64,000 nt of DNA from Synechococcales cyanobacterium GL140_1_metabat_312 (GTDB taxonomy: Bacteria; Cyanobacteriota; Cyanobacteriia; Leptolyngbyales; Leptolyngbyaceae), in NCBI GenBank assembly GCA_025351345.1, contig JANXWB010000071.1, forward strand, positions 31,127 to 95,126. Reading direction: 5' to 3'. Both the position numbers and the translations under genes were made by a program. Every line of letters begins with the position of its first letter. Position 1 is the stretch's first letter. Below the pieces are notes generated by a model. That model did not search any database. It was given only the letters and a program-made list of their open reading frames with translations, and was not told the origin of the DNA. This document shows, piece by piece, positions 29,445 to 38,629 of this stretch.

Positions 29445-30746
29445 CTAAACCATTGCCTGCTGCCATTCCAGACGCTCAAGCGTACGCGAGCGCTCTAATG
29501 CACGCTCAAATTCATCCAATTTAGGATCAATTGTGAACGGTTCGGACAATTCGCCCTTAACGGCTTCTAGCGTTTTCAACCCGTTTCCAGTGATGTACAC
29601 CACCGTGACTTCATCGGGATCAATTTTGCCCGCTTCCACCAATTTTTGCAGCGTTGCGATCGTCGTTCCACCCGCAGTTTCAGTAAAGATACCTTCAGTT
29701 TCTGCCAAAAGCTTCATGCCAGCAATAATTTCAGCATCATTAACCGATTCAATGTTGCCATTGGTTTTGCGTGCTAGTTCAAGAGCATACACACCATCCG
29801 CTGGATTGCCGATCGCGATCGATTTTGCAATAGTGTCCGGCTTGACTGGGGAAATAAAGTCACGACCTTCGCGGAATGCTTGGGCAATGGGAGAACAGCC
29901 TTCCGCTTGAGCGCCGCTGAAACGAACCGCCTTATCTTCCACTAGGCCCACTTCTACAAACTCGCGGAAGCCTTTATAAATCTTGGTAAACAAAGAACCC
30001 GATGCCAAAGGAGCCACGATGTGATCCGGAAGTTTCCAACCCAATTGTTCAGCCACCTCAAACCCTAGAGTTTTGGAGCCTTCGGAGTAGTAAGGGCGAA
30101 GATTGATATTTACAAAGCCCCAACCGTGAGTGTTAGCAACTTCAGAACAAAGACGGTTTACTTGGTCATAGTTACCATTAACCGACATCAAAGTTGGGTT
30201 GTAGATCAACGTCCCCAATACTTTTCCAGTTTCCAAATCAGATGGAATGAACACACAGCAATCTAAACCTGCATGAGCGGCGATCGCAGCAGTGGAGTTA
30301 GCCAAGTTTCCAGTACTTGCGCAGGCAACCGTCGTAAAGCCCAATTCACGAGCGCGAGACAACGCCACCGACACAACCCGATCCTTGAAGCTCAAGGTGG
30401 GCATATTAACTGCATCGTTTTTGATGTAAAGCTTTTTCAATCCGAGGCGACGACCCAACCGTTTTGCTTCGATCAGCGGGGTCATGCCAGTTCCGACATC
30501 AATGTAATTATCCGTAGCGACCGGAAGAAATGCACGGTAGCGCCAGATAGAATTCGGTCCAGCTTCAATGGTCTCACGGCTGACCGTTTGCTTCAAAATT
30601 TCGTAGTTATACTTCACTTCCAACGGGCCAAAGCACTCTTCACAAACGTGAATGGCCTTTGCTTCGTACTCTGCGCCGCACTCCTTACACTTGAGGGCTT
30701 CAAAAGCCAAGGTAAATGAAGCGGTCGAGTTGAGGGTTGTGGTCAT
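29445..30746 (-). CDS. thrC: Threonine synthase
   Basis: Converts O-phosphohomoserine to threonine with PLP. The 433-residue protein starts with a zinc-ribbon-like part (CKECGAEYEAKAIHVCEEC, residues 20-38), then the PLP domain with the Lys in PTLSFKDRVVSVALS and the phosphate loop in CASTGNLANSTAA. The C-terminal VYITGNGLKTLEAV is conserved. The four-Cys N-terminal module is usual for this bacterial/archaeal subgroup. It lies between two sulfur-carrier genes on the same strand. Confidence 0.95.
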   Translation of the reverse strand: MTTTLNSTASFTLAFEALKCKECGAEYEAKAIHVCEECFGPLEVKYNYEILKQTVSRETIEAGPNSIWRYRAFLPVATDNYIDVGTGMTPLIEAKRLGRRLGLKKLYIKNDAVNMPTLSFKDRVVSVALSRARELGFTTVACASTGNLANSTAAIAAHAGLDCCVFIPSDLETGKVLGTLIYNPTLMSVNGNYDQVNRLCSEVANTHGWGFVNINLRPYYSEGSKTLGFEVAEQLGWKLPDHIVAPLASGSLFTKIYKGFREFVEVGLVEDKAVRFSGAQAEGCSPIAQAFREGRDFISPVKPDTIAKSIAIGNPADGVYALELARKTNGNIESVNDAEIIAGMKLLAETEGIFTETAGGTTIATLQKLVEAGKIDPDEVTVVYITGNGLKTLEAVKGELSEPFTIDPKLDEFERALERSRTLERLEWQQAMV

Positions 30747-30882
30747 GTCTTACAAGCTCCCAAAAATTAAATAATGCTTTGTTTTCACTGTATGGATATG
30801 ACTTTAACTGTCATTTCTACTGAAGTCAAACATAACCGACTTTATTAGTCGGGATTGATTTATGCCTAACCAACACTTATCC

Positions 30883-31173
30883 CTAACCGCCGCTGACTGG
30901 TGGAATTAAAACGACTTCATCGCCATCTTGCAGAATGGTGTCAGCAGTGACAAAGGCTAGATTTACGCCGAATCGGGTCAGATGTCGCCAAGGTTCGAGT
31001 TGCGGATATCCTTGGAGAATTTGATCTAGGAGTGCGGCGATCGTAGTGTTGGGGGCGATGGTTTGGGTGAGTTCGGCTTGCCCGATCGCATCTTGGTAGG
31101 CGGCGAAGAGTTTGAGGGTAATGGTGGGAGTGGGCGGCGACATACGATCGGGCGGCGTCAAGTGAGGGGTCAT
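30883..31173 (-). CDS. moaD: Molybdopterin synthase small subunit MoaD
   Basis: Sulfur carrier for molybdenum cofactor synthesis. The domain begins PTITLKLFAAYQDAIGQAEL and ends DGDEVVLIPPVSGG, with the C-terminal Gly-Gly needed for thiocarboxylate formation. The frame is open back to 31266, but the family body starts near 31143. I take the ATG at 31173, preceded by AGGAA, as the likely start. A short CCGACT/AGTCGG hairpin (30836-30852) follows the gene and may weakly terminate it before thrC. Confidence 0.85.
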   Translation of the reverse strand: MTPHLTPPDRMSPPTPTITLKLFAAYQDAIGQAELTQTIAPNTTIAALLDQILQGYPQLEPWRHLTRFGVNLAFVTADTILQDGDEVVLIPPVSGG

Positions 31174-31388
31174 GGGCGAAACTGTTCCTATTTTTGGGAC
31201 GATAATGTGTAGAAAATCACTCTTGTGATCGAAGATGCGATCGCGGACAATAGCAGCACCGTACAATGAATGATGTCAAAAAATTACGTTACTGTGGCTT
31301 AACGGGCCTATGTCTAGATAGACATTCTGAATAAGCCAATGCGAAACCACTACCTCGTGCCTAGGGTGCGCTATTTCTACAGGATTTC

Positions 31389-33545
31389 ATGATTTACTGC
31401 CTTAATCCCGACTGCAAGCAACCCATGAACGTCACAGACTCTAGTTGCTGTGAGAGCTGTCGATTGTCACTTGTTCCTTTGTTGCGGGGGCGATACCGAG
31501 TGGTGCGGGCGTTGGGGCAGGGTGGGTTTGGCAAGACTTATTTGGCGGTAGATGAAGATCGGCTGAAAGCCCGCTGTGTAATTAAGCAGTTTTCGCCGCA
31601 GGTGAAGAGTGAAAAATCTCTAAAAAAAGCGGTCGTCCTATTTGAACAAGAGGCCATGCGCCTGAATGAACTGGGCGAACATCCCCACATTCCCAGTCTG
31701 CTGGCGTATTTCGAGCAGGACAATCGTCTATATCTCGTGCAGCAATTTATTGAAGGGGCTACGCTGGCCCAAGAACTGAATCATCAGGGCTGTTTTGGGG
31801 AGCAGAAAATTCGCGAAGTGATGGCGGGGTTGCTACCAATTTTGAAGTTTGTTCACGATCGGAATGTGATTCATCGCGACATTACCCCGGCCAACATCAT
31901 TCGTCGTAAGCTCGACAATCGCCTCATTTTGATTGACTTCGGCATTGCTAAAGTTCTTGAAGAAGTTGGGCCTGATTTGGGGATTCCCGGAACAAAAATT
32001 GGCACTGAAGGCTATGCACCCATAGAGCAACTCCGAAGCGGTCGAGCATTCCCCGCGAGTGATTTGTATAGTCTGGGGGCGACTTGTTTGTATTTGATGA
32101 CAAGGACAAAGCCAGATGATTTGTATGATCCGATTCAGGGGAATTGGCTGTGGCGATCGAAATTGGCTGACCAAGGCGTTCGATTTTCGGAAGGGATTGG
32201 ACAAATTCTCGATCGGTTACTGAAAGATCTCGTGATAGAACGCTATCAGACGGCAGATCAAGTGATGCATGATTTACGGCTATTACTGTCTCGTCCCTCA
32301 AGCCTTTCTCCAATGTCTCTTCCGGTTCGAGATCGTGAGACCTCATCAATCTCACAAATCACCACTCAGCCTCCTCAATTTTCTCGACTTCCACAGTCGG
32401 AGAACCATTCTGATAGTTTTAGTAATTCAGAGATTCGGGCCAATTCTGAAGGGCTGGACAATTCAGAGTTTGTGACGGATTTACGAGATTCTGGGGTCTC
32501 ACTTGAAGCCACCCCATTCCCCAAGACTTCATTATCTAATTCTGTATCGGCAGGATTAGCACCATTGGGAGATATTCGCCGTTCATCTTCGCCAACGTTA
32601 CCCACCTCTTCGGCATCTTTGCCGACGACCAGCGCGCGCATTTCCGGTGAACTAACGGATTTGTATGGTTGTATTTCGACTCTTAAAGGCCATTCATCTT
32701 GGGTCCTTGCTTTAGCAGCTAGTCCGGATAGTCAGATGTTGGTGAGTGGGGGATTGGACGATCGAATTATTGTTTGGGATTTGTTGAGTGGCGATGCGGA
32801 TAAAATTTTGGAAGGTCATACTAAACCGATTAATGGTTTGGCGATTACGCCCAATGGTAAAACGGTAGTGAGTTGTAGTGATGATATTAGTATTAAATTT
32901 TGGCAGTTGAGTACGGGAAGTTTAGAGCGATCGCTTTCCGTGCATACGCGAGATATTAATTCGATTGCCGTGAGTCCCGATGGTCAATTTTTAGTCAGCG
33001 GTGCCGAAGATCGTATGCTCTATGCTTGGCGTATTGATTCGGGAGTTTGGTTACGGAGTTATCCTCAAGTGTCGGGGATGGTCCGATCGGTGGCGATTAG
33101 TGCGAATTCTCAGATAGTGGCGTGCGGTGGGCTTGATAACAAAGTTCGGGTTTGGAATTTCAATACGACTCAGCTTCTTCATTGTTTTAGTGGCCATAAC
33201 AATTCGGTATTGAGCGTGGCGCTTACGCAGTCTGGAAGCCATGTTATCAGTGGTGGTAAAGACCGGACAATCAAAATTTGGAATACTCAATCTGGCGAGT
33301 TAGTTCGGACGTTAATGGGGCATTTGGATATGGTGAATAGTGTAGCAATCACGCCGGATGGTCGGTATTTAATTAGTGGCAGCGGGGATAAAACAATTCG
33401 GATTTGGCATTTTGCGTCGGGTGAACCGATCGTAACGTTGACGGGCCATAGAAGCGCAGTGAATGCGATCGTTGTTAGTCCCAATCAAAAATGGTTTGCT
33501 AGTGCAAGTTCTGATAATTCAATTAAGATTTGGAAATTGGGATAA
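31389..33545 (+). CDS. Ser/Thr protein kinase with zinc-ribbon N-terminus and WD40 propeller
   Basis: A 718-residue eukaryote-type kinase. Residues 1-25 hold a CxxxxC...CCxxC cluster. The kinase domain (about 33-295) has the Gly loop GQGGFGKTYLAVD, the ATP Lys in CVIKQF, HRDITPANII and IDFGIAKV, so it should be active. A Ser/Thr/Pro-rich linker (about 300-425) leads to seven WD40 repeats (about 430-718) seen as repeating SPDGQFLVSG / KIW units. There is no membrane anchor. The propeller probably recruits substrates. This layout is common in filamentous cyanobacteria. Confidence 0.93.
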   Translation: MIYCLNPDCKQPMNVTDSSCCESCRLSLVPLLRGRYRVVRALGQGGFGKTYLAVDEDRLKARCVIKQFSPQVKSEKSLKKAVVLFEQEAMRLNELGEHPHIPSLLAYFEQDNRLYLVQQFIEGATLAQELNHQGCFGEQKIREVMAGLLPILKFVHDRNVIHRDITPANIIRRKLDNRLILIDFGIAKVLEEVGPDLGIPGTKIGTEGYAPIEQLRSGRAFPASDLYSLGATCLYLMTRTKPDDLYDPIQGNWLWRSKLADQGVRFSEGIGQILDRLLKDLVIERYQTADQVMHDLRLLLSRPSSLSPMSLPVRDRETSSISQITTQPPQFSRLPQSENHSDSFSNSEIRANSEGLDNSEFVTDLRDSGVSLEATPFPKTSLSNSVSAGLAPLGDIRRSSSPTLPTSSASLPTTSARISGELTDLYGCISTLKGHSSWVLALAASPDSQMLVSGGLDDRIIVWDLLSGDADKILEGHTKPINGLAITPNGKTVVSCSDDISIKFWQLSTGSLERSLSVHTRDINSIAVSPDGQFLVSGAEDRMLYAWRIDSGVWLRSYPQVSGMVRSVAISANSQIVACGGLDNKVRVWNFNTTQLLHCFSGHNNSVLSVALTQSGSHVISGGKDRTIKIWNTQSGELVRTLMGHLDMVNSVAITPDGRYLISGSGDKTIRIWHFASGEPIVTLTGHRSAVNAIVVSPNQKWFASASSDNSIKIWKLG

Positions 33546-33655
33546 TTTGGAATGATGGTAGGAGAAAGTGTTTAATCTGATGGTTAATAACTTTTTAGAA
33601 ATCATCTAAAAACAAGCGGTATGATGAACCAATCGGCCTCATTGAACCTTTTAAA

Positions 33656-34177
33656 ATGAACCTAGAATTTACGGTCCCGCCTAGTATTACCTTTGAGCAA
33701 GCCATGGATCTGACCCAAGACCTGCTGAGATCAAATCCATCTGATGCCTTACTAGAGACCGCGATTACCGCATTGCTTCAAACTCAGAATGGCGCACGGG
33801 GGTTTTTTGTAGTGTTTTTAACGGGGGATTCTGCCTTAGCTGATGTGCCAACTCCACCACTGCTCCGAGCTTTACGATCGAACCCGGAGGCGATCGCAGA
33901 TTTGATGGTTAAAAATATTGCGATGCCAACTGCCATGGCTTTGACTCATCAACAGAATGGAAATGATGAATTAGCCGCCAGTTCAAATCAAACTCAAGTA
34001 CGATCGATTCATTTAGTTCAACAACTGAATTTATCTGAGATAACCACTCTATTGCGATCGATGCAATCCACTATTCAAAATAATAATGGTGATTATCAAA
34101 GTTTTCTCGATCGTTGGGGCTACGACTCGGAACAACGGGATGCGATCAGGCAAGTGCTGGCACGGATGTTAAATTAG
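33656..34177 (+). CDS. Conserved protein, function unknown
   Basis: A 173-residue soluble, mainly helical protein. Segments such as ALLQTQNGARGFFVVFLTGD and FLDRWGYDSEQRDAIRQVL look conserved, and codon use matches the neighbours, so the gene is probably real. I recall similar proteins from other cyanobacteria but no function. It lies between the WD40 kinase gene (110 bp upstream) and the rhomboid gene (70 bp downstream), all on the plus strand. Confidence 0.6.
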   Translation: MNLEFTVPPSITFEQAMDLTQDLLRSNPSDALLETAITALLQTQNGARGFFVVFLTGDSALADVPTPPLLRALRSNPEAIADLMVKNIAMPTAMALTHQQNGNDELAASSNQTQVRSIHLVQQLNLSEITTLLRSMQSTIQNNNGDYQSFLDRWGYDSEQRDAIRQVLARMLN

Positions 34178-34247
34178 TCTTGGCATTAATCTTGGTCTCA
34201 AAGCCGGACACAAAGTAAGGACGAATTATTAGGGATGAACATTCTGT

Positions 34248-35855
34248 ATGAGTATTGAAATTGTTATTCTTCAGATTGTTACAATCTCCTGCATTGCCAT
34301 TCTGTTACGATCGAAAAAGAATCAAGGTTGGTCATTTGTCGCCGCGTCGATTTTGATCATTATGGCGATCGGGTGGGGACTGAAAGCGCAATGGACCGTG
34401 GGACTGGTTTCCCTGTTGTGGACGATTGGAATTGCTTTGCCGATTTTTTTGATGTCGCAAATTGCAAAACTCCGATCGCAGGAGAAGTATAGTCCAGCGC
34501 GACAAATTGCTAATGTGGTCAGACTTCTTCATCCCAGAGATGGCTGGTGGAACTATCCTCAGACCTTGCAAGCTTTAGCCTTAGCGCATCAGGGAAATCT
34601 TAATGGTGCATTGAAACTATTGGAACCAATGCAGTCTATTGATGATTACGATGGTCGGTTGGCGATCGCGACGATTCATAGTTTACAAGCCAAATGGTAC
34701 GCCTATTTAAATATTGCTGAAACGCAATTGACCAAAGCCCAGCGATTGGATGAAGCGAGTAGTGCGGGACTATATTTACGATCGCTTGGGGAAACGCGGC
34801 AGTTAGATCAATTGTTGGTCGCGGTGAGAGAGTGTCATTTACGCTCGGGAAAAACTGGCAATAATGCTTTGGTGTTATTAAGTAAATTGTATGCCTTTGC
34901 ATTCACCGGGCAAACTCGTGAAGTGAAGCAATTATTCAATACCGGACTTAAGGATTATTCTAGTATCACTAAACGGTTTTGGATTGCGACTTCCGATTGG
35001 TATGCGGGGAGTTTCGAGATTGCAAATCCAGAATTTCAGGCCCTAAAACAATTTCCCAGTTGTGAATTGAATAGTAGCTTAGAGTGGCGATCGTTGCAGG
35101 CTCCAATTCGATCATTTCAATTGTTGAATTTAGAGTCTCGCAGCATTCTCCAGAACTTACAGCGAATGCAAGAAGAAGATCTGAAATATAATCCCCGCAA
35201 CCCGACAACCATCCGCCAAGTGCCATTGACCTATGCGATCGTAGCGGTAAATTGTTTGGTTTATGCGTTGCCTTTTATTATTTACTATGGAGTGATTCGG
35301 TCAGATATTATTTTTAACCTTCAGCCCCCGATTAATAGTATTGTGAAAGGACTTTTAGACATTTACGATTGGGGTGCATTGGTCCCCGATCAATTGTTTA
35401 GTGGAGCATGGTGGCAGCCATTGACAGCAATGTTTTTACATGATCCCAGCAGCATTGTTCATTTACTCTTCAATATGCTGGGCCTAATGATTGTCGGTGC
35501 CTTTGTCGAATCACGTCTCGGGACCTTGCGCTATGGAATCGCATATTTCACCTCAGGAATCGGCTCCATGATTCTCCTAGCGATTTTGTCTCGCATGACT
35601 GGAGCGGGAAATATGAGCGCAATCGGGGCTTCTGGAGCAATTATGGGGATGATTGGCGTGATGGCCGCTATTTATTGGAAAGGATGGCGCAAAGGCGATT
35701 TGGTTGCGAAGCAGTGGCTACGATCGATCGGCTTGATTGTCATTCTCCAAACTGCATTTGATGCCGTGAATCCTAATGTGAGCGGGGTTGGGCATTTGGG
35801 TGGTTTATTTATTGGGGCGTTGGTTGGAGCGGGGTTGCTTCGGAATCAGGACTGA
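34248..35855 (+). CDS. Rhomboid-family intramembrane serine protease with helical repeat region
   Basis: A 535-residue membrane protein. Two N-terminal membrane segments are followed by a soluble, TPR-like helical region (about residues 95-310) and the rhomboid core (about 325-533). The catalytic Ser lies in GASGAIMGMIG and the His in GVGHLGGLFIGALVG; the first-loop LLFNMLGLMIVG region with its His and Asn neighbours is also present (VHLLFNM). The dyad is intact. The helical-repeat domain may present substrates. The 3' end overlaps a minus-strand ORF. Confidence 0.9.
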   Translation: MSIEIVILQIVTISCIAILLRSKKNQGWSFVAASILIIMAIGWGLKAQWTVGLVSLLWTIGIALPIFLMSQIAKLRSQEKYSPARQIANVVRLLHPRDGWWNYPQTLQALALAHQGNLNGALKLLEPMQSIDDYDGRLAIATIHSLQAKWYAYLNIAETQLTKAQRLDEASSAGLYLRSLGETRQLDQLLVAVRECHLRSGKTGNNALVLLSKLYAFAFTGQTREVKQLFNTGLKDYSSITKRFWIATSDWYAGSFEIANPEFQALKQFPSCELNSSLEWRSLQAPIRSFQLLNLESRSILQNLQRMQEEDLKYNPRNPTTIRQVPLTYAIVAVNCLVYALPFIIYYGVIRSDIIFNLQPPINSIVKGLLDIYDWGALVPDQLFSGAWWQPLTAMFLHDPSSIVHLLFNMLGLMIVGAFVESRLGTLRYGIAYFTSGIGSMILLAILSRMTGAGNMSAIGASGAIMGMIGVMAAIYWKGWRKGDLVAKQWLRSIGLIVILQTAFDAVNPNVSGVGHLGGLFIGALVGAGLLRNQD

Positions 35856-36224
35856 TTTAGATATTATTGATTTAGATATTAAAGTGGCGGGAAATTTTGG
35901 AATTAGGGGAAATTTTGGAATTAGGGTTTGAACGCATTCTATTAAGTTCCCGATCGCAAGCTGGTAGGGGATCGGGCGTTCTGTTACGATCGTGTTTTGA
36001 GTAACGGACGACGGGCCTTTTTCATCATTTAAACGAACTCCTGCACTATCCGTCCGCAGCGGTATTGCACGAGCAGGCGGTCGATAGGCTGGACGTTGGT
36101 AACTTGGGCTTATGCTAGGAGCGAGCCGAGGCAGCAAACTTGGAGACGCAATGGCGGGACTAAACTGGCTAATCGCAATTAAATTTATGATCTGTAAGCA
36201 AAAAAGAGTTAAACGAGTACACAT
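35805..36224 (-). CDS. Possible secreted Pro-rich small protein
   Basis: A 139-codon frame with a plausible signal peptide (about residues 1-26) and then Pro/Arg-rich sequence (YQRPAYRPPARAIPLRTD) and GVRLNDEKG. The C-terminal part consists of short peptide repeats (LIPKFPLIPKFP, LISKSIISKS) made by tandem DNA repeats at 35853-35925. The last 51 bp overlap the rhomboid gene, so the true gene may be shorter. No family is recognised. The next gap (36225-36579) is AT-rich and shows no gene. Confidence 0.4.
   Translation of the reverse strand: MCTRLTLFCLQIINLIAISQFSPAIASPSLLPRLAPSISPSYQRPAYRPPARAIPLRTDSAGVRLNDEKGPSSVTQNTIVTERPIPYQLAIGNLIECVQTLIPKFPLIPKFPATLISKSIISKSVLIPKQPRSNQRPNK
35853..35925. 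repeat. Two adjacent tandem duplications (15 bp and 18 bp)
   Basis: TGATTTAGATATTAT occurs at 35853-35867 and, with one end base changed, at 35868-35882. GGAAATTTTGGAATTAGG occurs at 35890-35907 and again, identically, at 35908-35925. Both units are multiples of three, so the minus-strand frame across them stays open. They lie at the junction of the rhomboid stop and the opposing ORF. Confidence 0.7.
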
Positions 36225-36579
36225 AGATTAAAGTCGGGAGTTCCCAAAAAGGTAAGATGCATGACAGCCTGATGTCCGAATTGATACTCAATAGATAAAC
36301 TATCCATAAAGGTTCAATCCGTATCACTCCATTAACGACTAAGCCCTCACCGCTTGAGTTTCGCGTCTCACTGAATATCACGGCAACCTTATATTGGCTT
36401 ACCTTACATCAAGCCTTAATTAAGAATTCTCTCAGTACATATACTAACTTAGTATACAAAATCACATTCAAGTCTGCCTAAAGATATACAAACCCCTAGG
36501 AAATTAATACGTCTCTATCTTGAGAGGTAATTCATTCAAAAATCTGAAAAAATCTAGAGTTCTAATTCATTCCAATTAA

Positions 36580-37428
36580 CTAGCGCTCAACCTCTATTTT
36601 GAGCTGATCTAGCCCGAGTTGTAGCGTATTGTGAACTTGGTGATAACAGGTTTGAACATAGTCCCGATCGCGCATGGCTTCAATTCCATAGCGAGAAAAT
36701 TTAATGGGCGGAAGAACTCGGGTATGAATTTGGATGGGCAGTGGCACATTGGGGAGCGGACCGAGACTAATTCCCCAAGGTAAACCGAGGTACACAGGAA
36801 AAACCATTGGGTCGATCGCACCGGGCCAAGGAAATTTTAAATTGTGGCGAAGTTCTCTAATCAGTGGATACAAATCTCCCAATATGATCAAGGTGTCGTG
36901 GGCACCCCAAGAAATTGCGGGGACAATAGGCACCTCATACTGCAAGGCCAGTTTAATGAAGCCGCTATTGTTGTTGAAGCAAATCCGATCGCGTTGATTG
37001 TGAGGCCGAAACACATCCTTCACGCCGCCAGGATACACCAATACACTAGCTCCAGAGTCAAGAGCGGCCCGTGCCACGGTCGGATGGGCCATAATGGCTC
37101 CGGCTTTAACGGCTAACTCGGTGCCGGGGAGGAAACTTTTGATGACTTGGGCGTGCATTAATCCATAAACTGGGCGATCGATGCCAAAGCGGCGAAACCA
37201 GTCATACATCATCATGTGCATATCCGGGGCCGCCAGTCCGCCATTGTGCGATCCCACTATCAAGACTTGACCCTCTGGAATCGTTTCCCAGCCAGAAGTC
37301 TGGACGCGAAAATAATGCTGATACAACCAACCCCAAATCGGCATTAGGGCCGCAATGAAATCACGATCGCGAGATTCTAGGTTCCATCCAAGAGGGGATG
37401 AGGCATTGACTGAACGGGTCGAAGGCAT
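36580..37428 (-). CDS. Lysophospholipid acyltransferase (PlsC-like) family protein
   Basis: A 282-residue acyltransferase of the LPLAT superfamily. The acceptor motif is VGSHNGGLAAPDMHMM (His and Asp, about residue 60), followed by the block VYPGGVKDVFRPHNQRDRI with the conserved Pro-Gly and Arg residues, and VPIVPAISWGAHDTL. The HxxxxxxD-type spacing matches the group that resembles diacylglycerol/monoacylglycerol acyltransferases more than classic PlsC. It probably acylates a glycerolipid at the membrane. The substrate is not determined. Confidence 0.82.
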   Translation of the reverse strand: MPSTRSVNASSPLGWNLESRDRDFIAALMPIWGWLYQHYFRVQTSGWETIPEGQVLIVGSHNGGLAAPDMHMMMYDWFRRFGIDRPVYGLMHAQVIKSFLPGTELAVKAGAIMAHPTVARAALDSGASVLVYPGGVKDVFRPHNQRDRICFNNNSGFIKLALQYEVPIVPAISWGAHDTLIILGDLYPLIRELRHNLKFPWPGAIDPMVFPVYLGLPWGISLGPLPNVPLPIQIHTRVLPPIKFSRYGIEAMRDRDYVQTCYHQVHNTLQLGLDQLKIEVER

Positions 37429-37498
37429 AGGTAAATAAAGAGACGATCGGGTTTTAGCTGGTTTTAACTAGTTTTAGTTGGTTTTAACTATGGATGAA

Positions 37499-38455
37499 TT
37501 ATAAACGGGTAAAGTTTTGGGCCTGGGTGATACTTATTTTTCCTTGGGAGGTAACATAAGCCACTTCTGGGAAAAATTGGGCGGGGACATTGGAAGGACC
37601 ACGGGCCACGAAGTCTGCAATGCGAATTTGAGAGGGCTGCATTTGGGTAGTCATGACGATCGAGCCTGCATTTCCTCCCGCTCCCGCATGGACTATGCCG
37701 CGTAGCTTACCCCACACTAAAATATCGCCCTCCGCAATCACAACGCTTCCCGGATTCATATCGCCCATCACAATCACAGAACCATCGTGGCGAATTTCCG
37801 TCCCCGATCGCAGCGTCATTTGTATATACATGGGGTCGGCGACGAGGAGCTTGGTACTGGCTTCGGTGATCAGGGCTTGTTGGGCGGTTTGTTGTTCAAC
37901 GGAAAACCCGCAGGTCGCTACAGCAACGGCAGTTTGGCGACGTTTGGTGTAGAACCGTTTGAGGGAGAGATTCGATTGGAGTAGGATGTTAGTGAGTTCT
38001 TGGATTTGGGTCGTATCGAGGAGCCGATCGTTGGCCAGGATTCGGACGGGAGTATTGGGGTCCCAGGATCGAGAATCGCCGCTGAGTCGTTGTTGAATCT
38101 GCTGAATAATTTCGCTCCAGGCATAGCTAATGGTGGATCCTTCTTTTTTCAGTTCTCCGGGTAGAGAAATCCATAGGTTGCCTTTTTCGGTTTTGATCCG
38201 AACTTGGAGATTGGGATCACTAGGCGGCATTTTTGGGGGTTGATTGCTGTCCGAGACTTCGTTCTCGTTAATTTTTTTATCTATCTCAGGGGTTTCAGTT
38301 TCTGTTAAGACCGCCTCAGCTACCTTAGGACCAAGATTTGAACCATCGCTCATCGGGTCATCACTTCGACTCTGATGAAGTTCAGGCTTAAGCATTTCTG
38401 CCGATAAAGCCTCTGATTTGGGTATTGGCATGGGGATTGGGTCGTCGGAAGGCAT
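37499..38455 (-). CDS. minC: Septum site-determining protein MinC
   Basis: Inhibits FtsZ assembly away from mid-cell. This 318-residue protein has a disordered acidic N-terminus (about 1-75), the MinC N-terminal domain (about 80-170) and the beta-helical C-terminal domain (about 210-318) with SGTEIRHDGSVIVMGDMNPGS, EGDILVWGKLRGIVHAGAGG and the MinD-binding surface. The long disordered extension is common in cyanobacterial MinC. It lies 5.5 kb from minD-minE and on the opposite strand, unlike the usual minCDE arrangement. Confidence 0.93.
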   Translation of the reverse strand: MPSDDPIPMPIPKSEALSAEMLKPELHQSRSDDPMSDGSNLGPKVAEAVLTETETPEIDKKINENEVSDSNQPPKMPPSDPNLQVRIKTEKGNLWISLPGELKKEGSTISYAWSEIIQQIQQRLSGDSRSWDPNTPVRILANDRLLDTTQIQELTNILLQSNLSLKRFYTKRRQTAVAVATCGFSVEQQTAQQALITEASTKLLVADPMYIQMTLRSGTEIRHDGSVIVMGDMNPGSVVIAEGDILVWGKLRGIVHAGAGGNAGSIVMTTQMQPSQIRIADFVARGPSNVPAQFFPEVAYVTSQGKISITQAQNFTRL

Positions 38456-38629
38456 GATTTGCTGGGGAATTGGGAATTGGCCTAGACCAGAACGATGGTC
38501 GCCCGTAGGTCAAAGACGATCGGCCTTAAAACTTTAGCGTTCCATTGGGTGCTAGACAAGAGAAAATGGAGACAAAGAACGATCGGTTGTATTTCTTCCG
38601 AATCTGTCCATCCTTATTCCTGTGATTTT

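Noticed and set aside
36225..36579. Short frames in the gap between the Pro-rich ORF and the acyltransferase
   Set aside because: They have no ribosome-binding site or recognisable motif; the stretch looks like plain AT-rich intergenic DNA.
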